Below are positions 1 through 7,945 of a stretch of DNA of 64,000 nt, in pieces (the stretch's first letter is position 1; every line of letters starts with the position of its first letter). Source of the stretch: CALKZN01 sp050633785 (GTDB lineage: Bacteria; Pseudomonadota; Gammaproteobacteria; Arenicellales; Arenicellaceae); the NCBI GenBank assembly GCA_050633785.1, contig JBOEHE010000006.1:8033-72032 (forward strand), read 5' to 3'. Both the position numbers and the translations under genes were made by a program. The notes under the pieces were generated by a model. That model was not told where the DNA came from, did no database searches, and was given only the letters and a program-made list of their open reading frames with translations.

Positions 1-394
1 TTAAGCAAGCATTGATAAGGCCTTTTGCCCAGTCTTTCCCCAGTTCTTTGCAGCATTTTACGGTGTCAGCTACGGCAGCATGTGCAGGTGTGTTGAGGTG
101 TTGGATTTGATAAAGTCCTGTCAGCAGGACGTAGAGTACAAGCTGTTCTTTTTGACGTAAGGGTTTTTTCAGTAATTTTCGGCTGGAGTCCTGTAGTTGC
201 CAGAACCAGCGAAGTACACCAAAGGTTAAAGTCTGTACGAAAGCTCGATCCGCTTTAGGGTAGTCCTCAGGAATGGTCGAATCAAGTGCTTCATCCACAG
301 ACATTCCCTGCTCGATGACCTGCCAGCAAATGTAGGCTGCCAGACTTCGGGAGTGCCTGGTTTTGAGTTTGGATGATGAAAAGGGCTTAGACAA
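1..394 (-). CDS. rsmB: 16S rRNA m5C967 methyltransferase RsmB, N-terminal part (cut by window start)
   Basis: Reading the minus strand from a TTG at 392-394 gives about 131 residues without a stop, running off the window. The sequence contains RSLAAYICWQVIEQG, FGVLRWFWQL, LLTGLYQI and HAAVADTV, which follow the N-terminal NusB-like RNA-binding domain of RsmB/Sun; the methyltransferase domain lies outside. RsmB methylates C967 of 16S rRNA using S-adenosylmethionine. Its start overlaps the fmt stop by a few bases, and fmt-rsmB is the usual order, so the two are probably co-transcribed with def. The start codon is inferred from the overlap and from protein similarity. Confidence 0.88.
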   Translation of the reverse strand, partial: MSKPFSSSKLKTRHSRSLAAYICWQVIEQGMSVDEALDSTIPEDYPKADRAFVQTLTFGVLRWFWQLQDSSRKLLKKPLRQKEQLVLYVLLTGLYQIQHLNTPAHAAVADTVKCCKELGKDWAKGLINACL

Positions 395-1331
395 ACTGTT
401 GGCCAGCTACTAGTTTTTGACCATTAAGAAATTCACCACATTCCAGAGGTTTCCCGCCATCTCGTTGGAGTCGTTTGATGAAGATACTGCCTTGGCCGCA
501 AGCGACCTGAATGCCGTTATTGTCAGCACTGATAATTGTGCCGGGTGCTGCGTTTTGCAGCTTTTGACTTTCTTCATTGTGGGCAAAAGTGCTGAACCAG
601 ATGCGTATGCGTTTTTGCTCCAGTGTCGTCTGACAGATAGGCCAGGGGTTGAATGCGCGTATTTGGCAATCAATGCTTTTTGCTGATTGGGACCAATCTA
701 TCAAAGCCTCCGATTTGGTGATCTTTTGTGCGTAGGTACTATTGTCATGATCTTGGCTGACTGCTGTGATTGTGCCGGCTTCCAATGCAGGCAAAACCTG
801 GGTCAGTGCATGCGCGCCCTGTTCGGCTAAACGGTCATGTAAGCTGGCGCTAGTGTCGTCTTGATTAATGTCTGTTCTGACTTCAGACAAAACTGGTCCC
901 GTGTCCAAGCCAAGTTCCATTTGCATGATACATATACCGGTTTGCTCGTCACCAGCTTCCAATGAGCGTTGAATCGGGGCTGCCCCGCGCCATTTGGGCA
1001 ATAAAGAAGCGTGAATATTCAGGCAACCCAAACGAGGAATATCCAGTATTTCCTGAGGTAACAGCATGCCATAAGCAACGACTACCATAACATCAGGAGA
1101 CAGTTGGCGTATTTCCTGTGCTGCTTCCGGCGTTTTCAGAGATATTGGTTGTTTGACTGGAATGTTGTGCTCTAAAGCACATTGTTTGACAGGAGGGGGT
1201 AATATTTTTTGCCCTCGACCTGTTTTTTTATCAGGTTGAGTATAAACGCAAATCAGTTCATGCCCTGTATTAATCAACGAATTCAATGCCGGAACGGAAA
1301 AATCTGGAGTGCCAGCAAAAATAATGCGCAT
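387..1331 (-). CDS. fmt: Methionyl-tRNA formyltransferase
   Basis: Transfers a formyl group from 10-formyltetrahydrofolate to Met-tRNAi in the cytoplasm for translation initiation. The 314-residue length is normal. It opens with MRIIFAGTPDFSVPAL, has the active-site segment LNIHASLLPKWRGAAPI (Asn105, His107) and the catalytic Asp143 in ELGLDTGPV, then the C-terminal OB-like tRNA-binding domain. It sits between def (upstream, 47-nt gap) and rsmB (overlapping downstream), the standard def-fmt-rsmB operon. Confidence 0.97.
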   Translation of the reverse strand: MRIIFAGTPDFSVPALNSLINTGHELICVYTQPDKKTGRGQKILPPPVKQCALEHNIPVKQPISLKTPEAAQEIRQLSPDVMVVVAYGMLLPQEILDIPRLGCLNIHASLLPKWRGAAPIQRSLEAGDEQTGICIMQMELGLDTGPVLSEVRTDINQDDTSASLHDRLAEQGAHALTQVLPALEAGTITAVSQDHDNSTYAQKITKSEALIDWSQSAKSIDCQIRAFNPWPICQTTLEQKRIRIWFSTFAHNEESQKLQNAAPGTIISADNNGIQVACGQGSIFIKRLQRDGGKPLECGEFLNGQKLVAGQQFV

Positions 1332-1378
1332 GGGTTTATTCCTGTTGTTGTCTTTTTATTGTATTTGGTAGCTGTATT

Positions 1379-1876
1379 TTAAGAAGGCTTGCGTTTCAGC
1401 ATCTTCTTTTTGACGCGTTCACGTTTGGCCTGTGATAAATAATCGACAAAGACTTTGCCATCCAGGTGGTCTATTTCATGTTGGATACAAACTGCCAGTA
1501 ATTCATCTGTATCGATGCTGAATTCTTTGCCGGTAACGTCTTGAGCTTTTACCACTATGTGGTTTGCTCGAGTTACCTCTGCGTAAAAATCCGGTACTGA
1601 CAGACAGCCTTCATCAAAAACCTGTTCCCCATCTTTTTCAATGATTTCGGGGTTGACCAGTGTCAGCAATTCATTTTGATCTTCAGATATATCGATGACG
1701 ACCACTCTTTTTGAGACATTAACCTGGGTGGCAGCTAAGCCAATTCCAGGCGCATCATACATGGTTTGTGCCATATCATCGGCAAGTTTCTTTAATTCGG
1801 TATTGAATTCTGTGACAGGCGTTGCAACTTTGCGCAATCGGCTGTCTGGATATACCAGTACATTTAGTAAAGCCAT
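1379..1876 (-). CDS. def: Peptide deformylase
   Basis: Metalloenzyme that removes the N-formyl group from nascent proteins, undoing the work of the adjacent fmt product. At 165 residues it is full length. All three family motifs are visible: GIGLAATQV (residues about 44-52), EGCLSVP with metal ligand Cys91, and QHEIDHLDG with His133, catalytic Glu134 and His137. It is the first gene of the leftward def-fmt-rsmB unit and is divergent from the LysM gene across a 199-nt AT-rich region. Confidence 0.97.
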   Translation of the reverse strand: MALLNVLVYPDSRLRKVATPVTEFNTELKKLADDMAQTMYDAPGIGLAATQVNVSKRVVVIDISEDQNELLTLVNPEIIEKDGEQVFDEGCLSVPDFYAEVTRANHIVVKAQDVTGKEFSIDTDELLAVCIQHEIDHLDGKVFVDYLSQAKRERVKKKMLKRKPS

Positions 1877-2075
1877 TTTTTAATTTAGTTTCTTCAAATT
1901 ATCGCGTAAACTGTTATTCTATAACTATTAATTAAATAAGTCAGATGAATATTTTCTGATTTTCATGCACAATGTGCCACAGAAAGAAAAAGAAAGAAAA
2001 GAAAGAAAGTGACAGCAAAAGAGTCAGGAGCCTTGCAGAAAAATGATATTACATAATTGGACTAAGGTCATTGAT

Positions 2076-3122
2076 ATGAAAGTAAAGTCAATCACACAAT
2101 TTTTAGCAGCCGTTCTTTTGGCGGTAGTCGTTGGTGTTCAAGTAAGTTTGGCAGATGATTTGTTGAAGGCAGATTACCCAGATCGCTATACTGTTGTAGA
2201 TGGTGACACTTTATGGGATATCTCCGGCAAGTTTCTTAATCAGGCATGGAGATGGCCTGAAATATGGAAAGCTAACGAATCAATAGAAAACCCTCATCTG
2301 ATATATCCAGGTGATGTGCTGGTATTAACGTTTATTGATGGTAAGCCGCAGTTGCGAGCCTTGCGTAGAGAAACCGTTAAACTGGGGCCTAAGGTACGTG
2401 AAGAAAACCTGCAGAATGCAATCCCGCCTATTTCTCCTGATGCTATAGCCCCGTATTTATCGGCTCCTTTGGTGACTACCGCAGATGAAATTAATAAGTC
2501 AGCTTATGTCGTTGAAGGGCTAGATAATAAACTGGTTGCTGGTAAGTACGATCAAGTTTATGTTCGCGGTATGAGTGAAGAAATTGCTGAGCAATACCGT
2601 ATTTTCAGACCTGGGCGTACGTTTGTTAATCCTGAAACAGGTGAGAATCTGGGGCTTGAAGCGATACATGTTGGAGATGCCAGAGTATTAAAGCCTGGCG
2701 AAACAGCGCGTATTTCAATTCTGGACAGCTTTGAAGAAGTTGCGGTTCTGGATCGTTTGCGTCCTGTTGATGTTAACAAATCGGTTCCTTATTTTTATCC
2801 TCGTGCGCATGATGATTTGGCTATCAAGGGTTATATTTTAGAAAAACCTAATAGAGCAACCGAATTGGGTGCTTTGGATATTGCAGTAATAACCTTGGGC
2901 GAGCGAGAGAATGTTGGGCCGGGGCATGTGTTTAAGATTTTATCTCAGCCGGAACAGAAAATTGATCCCGTAACCCGCAAAAAATATCGTTTGCCTTATG
3001 AACAAGTGGGTTTGATGATGGTTTTTCGTACTTTTGAGAAGGTCAGCTATGGTATTATTACTAATACAAACCGACCCCTGCGTGCAGGTGATTTAGTGGT
3101 GCATCCAGACAGTATAAATTAA
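2076..3122 (+). CDS. Secreted LysM-domain protein of the def-dprA locus
   Basis: A 348-residue exported protein. From the ATG at 2076 (AAGG about 8 nt upstream) it begins with a clear signal peptide, MKVKSITQFLAAVLLAVVVG, ending near SLADD. An upstream in-frame start at 2043 would bury that signal, so 2076 is preferred. A LysM module (RYTVVDGDTLWDISGKFL ... IYPGDVL) follows at about residues 35-85; LysM binds peptidoglycan N-acetylglucosamine. The remaining ~250 residues have no motif I can assign. Proteins of this design are regularly found between def and dprA in gammaproteobacteria. A role at the cell wall is inferred from LysM only. A terminator follows the gene. Confidence 0.85.
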   Translation: MKVKSITQFLAAVLLAVVVGVQVSLADDLLKADYPDRYTVVDGDTLWDISGKFLNQAWRWPEIWKANESIENPHLIYPGDVLVLTFIDGKPQLRALRRETVKLGPKVREENLQNAIPPISPDAIAPYLSAPLVTTADEINKSAYVVEGLDNKLVAGKYDQVYVRGMSEEIAEQYRIFRPGRTFVNPETGENLGLEAIHVGDARVLKPGETARISILDSFEEVAVLDRLRPVDVNKSVPYFYPRAHDDLAIKGYILEKPNRATELGALDIAVITLGERENVGPGHVFKILSQPEQKIDPVTRKKYRLPYEQVGLMMVFRTFEKVSYGIITNTNRPLRAGDLVVHPDSIN

Positions 3123-3163
3123 GACGGCTCTTTTTGACCTAATGCAGTCTTAACGATAAATTA

Positions 3164-3203
3164 AGCCAGGGTCGTGCAATAACGATCCTGGCTTTTTGTT
3201 TTT
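3164..3203 (+). terminator. Rho-independent terminator after the LysM gene
   Basis: AGCCAGGGTCGT (3164-3175) pairs with ACGATCCTGGCT (3182-3193), with one G-T wobble and a 6-nt loop, followed by a T-rich run. It ends the LysM transcript ahead of dprA. Confidence 0.85.
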
Positions 3204-3315
3204 GCAGAGGAGTTTGGTGTAGTATGATGTTGTAAAAGAACCAATGGATATGGTTTCAGGATTTTTAGTATAGTGACGATCATGATGGGTTGCTGATTTT
3301 AGCCAGGGAGGCTTT

Positions 3316-4434
3316 ATGAAAATACAAGGTGGTATTCCTATTCCGACTCGGACAGAGTCAATGGCAATGTGGATTCAATTAAGTAAGCTCAGAGGGCTTA
3401 GTTTAAGGGAAAAGCATGGCTTGCTTGAAAAATTTGGCTCAATAGAGCAGATCTTTCTATCTGAGCATACTGATATTGAGTCATGTTTGCAGCGTAAACT
3501 AACGGCCCGTTTTGTTTTTGAGTGGAGGCATAGTGATAAGGAGTATGAATGGTCCATAGAACCTTGCAATTGGATTGTTAATTGCCGGGACAAGTTGTAT
3601 CCAAAACAACTTTTGCAGTTGGTTGACCCACCTCTGGTCTTGTATATAAAAGGAGACCCAGAGGTGTTGCAGACTCCGCAAATTGCCATTGTCGGGAGTC
3701 GTCGTTGTTCTCCTGTGGGGAGGAAGGTTGCCATGCAATTTGCTACTGAGCTGGCATATGCTGGTTTAACTGTGACTAGTGGTTTGGCTCTGGGGGTTGA
3801 TGCAGCGGCACATGAAGGGTGTCTGTTGGGAGATGGTTTGACAGTTGCTGTTGAGGGCAATGGCTTGGACAAGGTGTATCCTATGGCAAATGCGGGTTTG
3901 GCTGATAAAATTCATCGGCAGGGATGTCTATTATCAGAACTACCTCTGGGAAGCCCGCCGCGCAAAGAGCATTTTCCTATGAGAAATCGTCTCATAGCTG
4001 CGTTGTCTTATGGTGTTCTCGTGGTTGAGGCTGCTTTACGCAGTGGCTCTTTGATTACAGCGAGACTGGCTGTTGAGATGGGCAAAGAGGTTTTTGTAGT
4101 GCCGGGTTCTGTACTGTCACCACAGTCCAAAGGGTGTCATGCCTTGATTCAGCAAGGGGCTCTTCTGGTTCAGTCAACACAAGATGTGTTGCTGGAGCTG
4201 CAACCTCAGTTGTCTGGCTATTTGCAAACACTTGAGGTGGCTGATAGGTTAAAGCAAATAGATCAGGATAAAGAAGAGCCACTCTTGAAATGGATTGGCC
4301 ATGACCCGATATACCAAGATGAAATTATTCGACAAAGTGGATTGACCTCGAGCCGAGTTTCATCCATTCTGTCTGAATTAGAGTTAAAAGGTTTGATAGC
4401 ACGTTGCGATGACGGACAGTATTTTCGATGTTGA
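3316..4434 (+). CDS. dprA: DNA-processing protein DprA (Smf)
   Basis: Single-strand DNA-binding RecA loader that protects incoming DNA in natural transformation. The 372-residue protein has a helical N-terminal region, then a Rossmann-like core: VGSRRCSPVGRKVA (about residue 126), SGLALGVDAAAHEG, GLDKVYPMAN, HFPMRNRLIAALS, and SGSLITARLA followed by VFVVPG. It ends in a DprA winged helix (about residues 315-372). The start at 3316 has GGGAGG immediately upstream. The complete type IV pilus genes at 10.7-15.8 kb make competence plausible, but no com genes are seen here. Confidence 0.95.
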   Translation: MKIQGGIPIPTRTESMAMWIQLSKLRGLSLREKHGLLEKFGSIEQIFLSEHTDIESCLQRKLTARFVFEWRHSDKEYEWSIEPCNWIVNCRDKLYPKQLLQLVDPPLVLYIKGDPEVLQTPQIAIVGSRRCSPVGRKVAMQFATELAYAGLTVTSGLALGVDAAAHEGCLLGDGLTVAVEGNGLDKVYPMANAGLADKIHRQGCLLSELPLGSPPRKEHFPMRNRLIAALSYGVLVVEAALRSGSLITARLAVEMGKEVFVVPGSVLSPQSKGCHALIQQGALLVQSTQDVLLELQPQLSGYLQTLEVADRLKQIDQDKEEPLLKWIGHDPIYQDEIIRQSGLTSSRVSSILSELELKGLIARCDDGQYFRC

Positions 4435-4536
4435 TGTATTGATGCTGAGTTTAGCCCGATTTGTCGCTGTGTAGCTGGCCATGGGGTGAAGATTATTTGA
4501 AGTTAGGCTGCGTTTGTATTGCATGAGGAAAAGGGT

Positions 4537-5013
4537 TTGAAAGAGAATGTATTAGAGGTCCTGATTTATCTTTTTGAGAATTATATGGCCGATGGTGGTG
4601 TCGTTCTGCAACCCAACCATTCGACCTTGACAGATGAATTAATTGAAGCGGGATTTGAGCACGGTGAAATAGATCAGGCATTTCTCTGGTTGGATGGGTT
4701 GCTGGATATGTCTGAGAAACGCATAGAGTCAAATGGTGTGGCTGCTGGTATTCGGCATTATCGTCCTCAGGAAAAATCACGAATTCCTATAGAAGCTCAA
4801 TCTCTGTTGTTGCGACTTGAACGTTCTGGTGTGCTTGATGCTAGTTCACGTGAGTTGGTTATTGATAGAATTATGGCCTTGGGAATTACTGATATAGACG
4901 TAGAGCATATCAAATGGGTTGTAATGATGGTTTTATGTAACCAGACTGAGTATCCTGAAATTATAGAGTGGGCTGAGGGTTTGGTTACTGAAGCACAATT
5001 GTTGATTCACTAA
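4537..5013 (+). CDS. smg: Smg family protein (DUF494)
   Basis: Small conserved protein between dprA and topA, the classic position of smg. The body KENVLEVLIYLFENYM ... DELIEAGFEHGEIDQAFLWL ... HIKWVVMMVL matches Smg throughout. I chose the TTG at 4537 because GAGG (4525-4528) lies 8 nt upstream and the protein then begins at the family's usual residue; an alternative TTG at 4519 would add six residues. The molecular function of Smg is not established. Confidence 0.88.
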   Translation: MKENVLEVLIYLFENYMADGGVVLQPNHSTLTDELIEAGFEHGEIDQAFLWLDGLLDMSEKRIESNGVAAGIRHYRPQEKSRIPIEAQSLLLRLERSGVLDASSRELVIDRIMALGITDIDVEHIKWVVMMVLCNQTEYPEIIEWAEGLVTEAQLLIH

Positions 5014-5174
5014 GCCTGTCGATTTGTTCATTTCTCAGGAAATTGTTTTGAATTATGTTCTGTGTATAAGATTTTTTCCTGGTAATGATTGCGGTTCGAA
5101 CTTGACCAATCAAACCACAACCTTTATAAAAGCAGCCTTTATATTCACTTTCGGTTCATGTCTACCCTACACTT

Positions 5175-7886
5175 ATGAGTAAAACGCTGGTCATCGTCGA
5201 GTCTCCGGCCAAGGCGAAAACAATCAATAAATACTTGGGCAAGAACTTTGTGGTTAAGTCCAGTGTGGGACACATTCGTGACTTACCAACGAGTGGCTCC
5301 CTGAATAATAAGCCCGTTGATGCGAAAAAACGTGCGGCAGAAGCTGCTAAAACGCGCAAGATGGCCCCTGAAGCGAAAGCGGCTTATAAAAAGAAGAAAG
5401 CTAAGGATCAGTTGATTCGACGTATGGGAGTCAATCCTGAAAAGGATTGGTCGGCGACATACCATGTCTTGCCAGGCAAAGAAAAAGTAGTTTCTGAATT
5501 GCAGAGATTGGCTGAAAATGCAGAGCAGATATATCTCGCGACGGATATGGATAGAGAGGGAGAAGCTATCGCGTGGCATTTGCGTGAAACAATAGGTGGG
5601 AATGACACTCGCTACAGCCGGGTGATTTTTAATGAAATAACCGAAAGCGCCATACAAGAAGCATTTGCTAATCCTGCTGTATTGGATATGAAACGTGTAA
5701 ATGCCCAGCAAGCACGCCGATTTTTGGACCGCGTGGTTGGGTTTATGCTTTCGCCTTTGCTATGGGCTAAAGTTGCCAGGGGCTTATCTGCTGGAAGAGT
5801 GCAGTCGGTAGCAGTTCGTTTGATAGTCGAGCGTGAGCGTGAGATAAGAGCCTTTATCCCTGAAGAGTTTTGGGAGGTCAAGGCAAGAGTCTCGATGCCT
5901 TCTGAGCAGCCTTTGGTTCTGGATGTTAAGCGCTTTGATGGTAAAGAGTTTCGCCCAGGTTCCCAAGAACAGACTGAGCAGGCTTTGGTGCAACTGCGTG
6001 CAGCGGATTATGTGGTTGCAGAGCGTACGGACCGTCCGACGACGACAAAGCCATCTGCGCCCTATATCACATCGACATTGCAGCAAGCTGCCAGTACCCG
6101 GCTTGGTTTTTCAGTTAAGAAAACGATGATGCTGGCACAACGTTTGTATGAGGCCGGTTATATTACCTATATGCGGACGGACTCAACGAATTTGAGTAAT
6201 GATGCGATTGCTAATTGCCGTGACTTTATCCAGAAAAAATTTGGTGATAAATATTTGCCGGCTGAACCGAAGCGTTATGGCAGCAAAGAAAATGCTCAAG
6301 ATGCGCATGAGGCGATCCGGGTGTCAGATGTGTCTTTGCTGTCAACTCAATTGAATGGCATGGAGCGTGATGCGGAGCGTTTGTATGAACTGATATGGCG
6401 ACAATTTGTTGCTTGTCAAATGAATCCAGCAAAATTCAAGAGCACTCGTTTGGTTGTTGCCGCTGCCGACTACGAATTACGTGCAACTGGGCGTATTATG
6501 CAGTTCGACGGTTTTATGCGTGTGCAGCCACCTGCTGCCAAGAAAGAAGAGGAGCAATTGCTTCCAGATGTGAAGGTTGGTGCACGCTTTGATCTGGAAG
6601 AACTCATGCCAAGTCAGCACTTTACAAAACCAACTCCTCGTTTTACCGAAGCGGGTTTGGTGAAAGAGCTTGAAAAACGAGGTATTGGCCGGCCATCAAC
6701 GTATGCGGCGATTATTTCTACTATCCAGGATCGCGGCTATGTCAGGCTTGAAAATCGTCGCTTTTATGCGGAAAAGATGGGTGACATAGTGACAGACCGT
6801 TTGGCAGAAAGTTTTGCCGATCTAATGGATTATGACTTTACGGCCAAAATGGAACAGTCCTTGGATTCTGTTGCTAAAGGTAATTCAAACTGGAAAGAAT
6901 TGTTGAATGACTTTTATGCTGATTTTGCAAGTAAAGTGGATATTGCGGGCAGTGAAAGCGAAGATGCCATGCGCAGTAATTCAACGGTGGAAATCGACTT
7001 TGCATGCCAGATATGTTCGCGGCCAATGCAGATCAGAACAGCCAGTACTGGAGTGTTTTTAGGTTGTTCTGGCTATTCCTTGCCGCCAAAAGAGCGTTGT
7101 AAGGGTACCTTGAATCTGGTGCATGGCGATGAAATTGTCAGTGCGGATGATGATGATGGTGAAAGTGAATCACTCTTATTGCGGGAAAAGCGTAGATGCC
7201 AGATATGTAATACGGCTATGGATAGTTATTTGGTGGATGCTAAAACCAAGCTGCATGTCTGTGGTAATAACCCGGATTGTCCAGGTTATGAGATTGAGTC
7301 TGGAGCATTCAAGATCAAAGGGTATGAGGGCCCTGTTTTAGAGTGTGATAAGTGCGGTTCGGATATGCAGTTGAAAACAGGTCGTTTTGGAAAATATTTT
7401 GGTTGCACCGCAGATGACTGTAAAAATACACGTAAGTTGTTGCGTAATGGTGAGGCGGCTCCTCCCAAGATGGACCCGGTACCCATGCCTGATTTGAAAT
7501 GTCTGAAGGTTGAGGATCATTATGTTCTGCGTGACGGTGCTTCAGGAATGTTTCTGGCTGCAAGTCAATTTCCTAAAAATAGAGAAACGCGAGCGCCCTT
7601 ACTGGCAGAAATCCTGCCTTATAAAGACCAGATAGATCCTAAGTATGATTTTCTGTTTTCTGGCCCTGTTGCAGATACTGATGGTGTTCCTGCGATGATT
7701 CGTTATAGCAGAAAAGAAAAGGAGCAATATTTGATGACTGAGGTGGATGGCAAGGCAACGGGTTGGCGTGCTGTGTTCCGCGATGGTGCTTGGGTTCAGG
7801 AAAGTGCTCCAAAAAAGAAAGCGTCTCGGAAGAAAACTTCGAAGAAAAAAGTATCCAAGAAAAAAGTGAAAAAGAAAAGTTCTTAG
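5175..7886 (+). CDS. topA: DNA topoisomerase I (type IA)
   Basis: Relaxes negative supercoils by nicking one strand through a covalent tyrosine. The 903 residues begin with the Toprim domain (VIVESPAKAKTI; DMDREGEAIAWHL supplies the acidic metal site). The active-site Tyr332 is in TYMRTDST, followed by the GIGRPSTYAAII region. Three Cys4 zinc-ribbon modules follow (CQIC, CQIC and CDKCG pairs, about residues 610-760), then a lysine-rich tail of SKKK-type repeats. Length and domain order match the E. coli type, with a more basic tail. The gene converges on mrcA. Confidence 0.97.
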   Translation: MSKTLVIVESPAKAKTINKYLGKNFVVKSSVGHIRDLPTSGSLNNKPVDAKKRAAEAAKTRKMAPEAKAAYKKKKAKDQLIRRMGVNPEKDWSATYHVLPGKEKVVSELQRLAENAEQIYLATDMDREGEAIAWHLRETIGGNDTRYSRVIFNEITESAIQEAFANPAVLDMKRVNAQQARRFLDRVVGFMLSPLLWAKVARGLSAGRVQSVAVRLIVEREREIRAFIPEEFWEVKARVSMPSEQPLVLDVKRFDGKEFRPGSQEQTEQALVQLRAADYVVAERTDRPTTTKPSAPYITSTLQQAASTRLGFSVKKTMMLAQRLYEAGYITYMRTDSTNLSNDAIANCRDFIQKKFGDKYLPAEPKRYGSKENAQDAHEAIRVSDVSLLSTQLNGMERDAERLYELIWRQFVACQMNPAKFKSTRLVVAAADYELRATGRIMQFDGFMRVQPPAAKKEEEQLLPDVKVGARFDLEELMPSQHFTKPTPRFTEAGLVKELEKRGIGRPSTYAAIISTIQDRGYVRLENRRFYAEKMGDIVTDRLAESFADLMDYDFTAKMEQSLDSVAKGNSNWKELLNDFYADFASKVDIAGSESEDAMRSNSTVEIDFACQICSRPMQIRTASTGVFLGCSGYSLPPKERCKGTLNLVHGDEIVSADDDDGESESLLLREKRRCQICNTAMDSYLVDAKTKLHVCGNNPDCPGYEIESGAFKIKGYEGPVLECDKCGSDMQLKTGRFGKYFGCTADDCKNTRKLLRNGEAAPPKMDPVPMPDLKCLKVEDHYVLRDGASGMFLAASQFPKNRETRAPLLAEILPYKDQIDPKYDFLFSGPVADTDGVPAMIRYSRKEKEQYLMTEVDGKATGWRAVFRDGAWVQESAPKKKASRKKTSKKKVSKKKVKKKSS

Positions 7887-7945
7887 GTCAGTAGTTTTGC
7901 TGTCTGTTGCTAGGGTTGTTGGGCAAACGCTCTATTAGAGCAACA

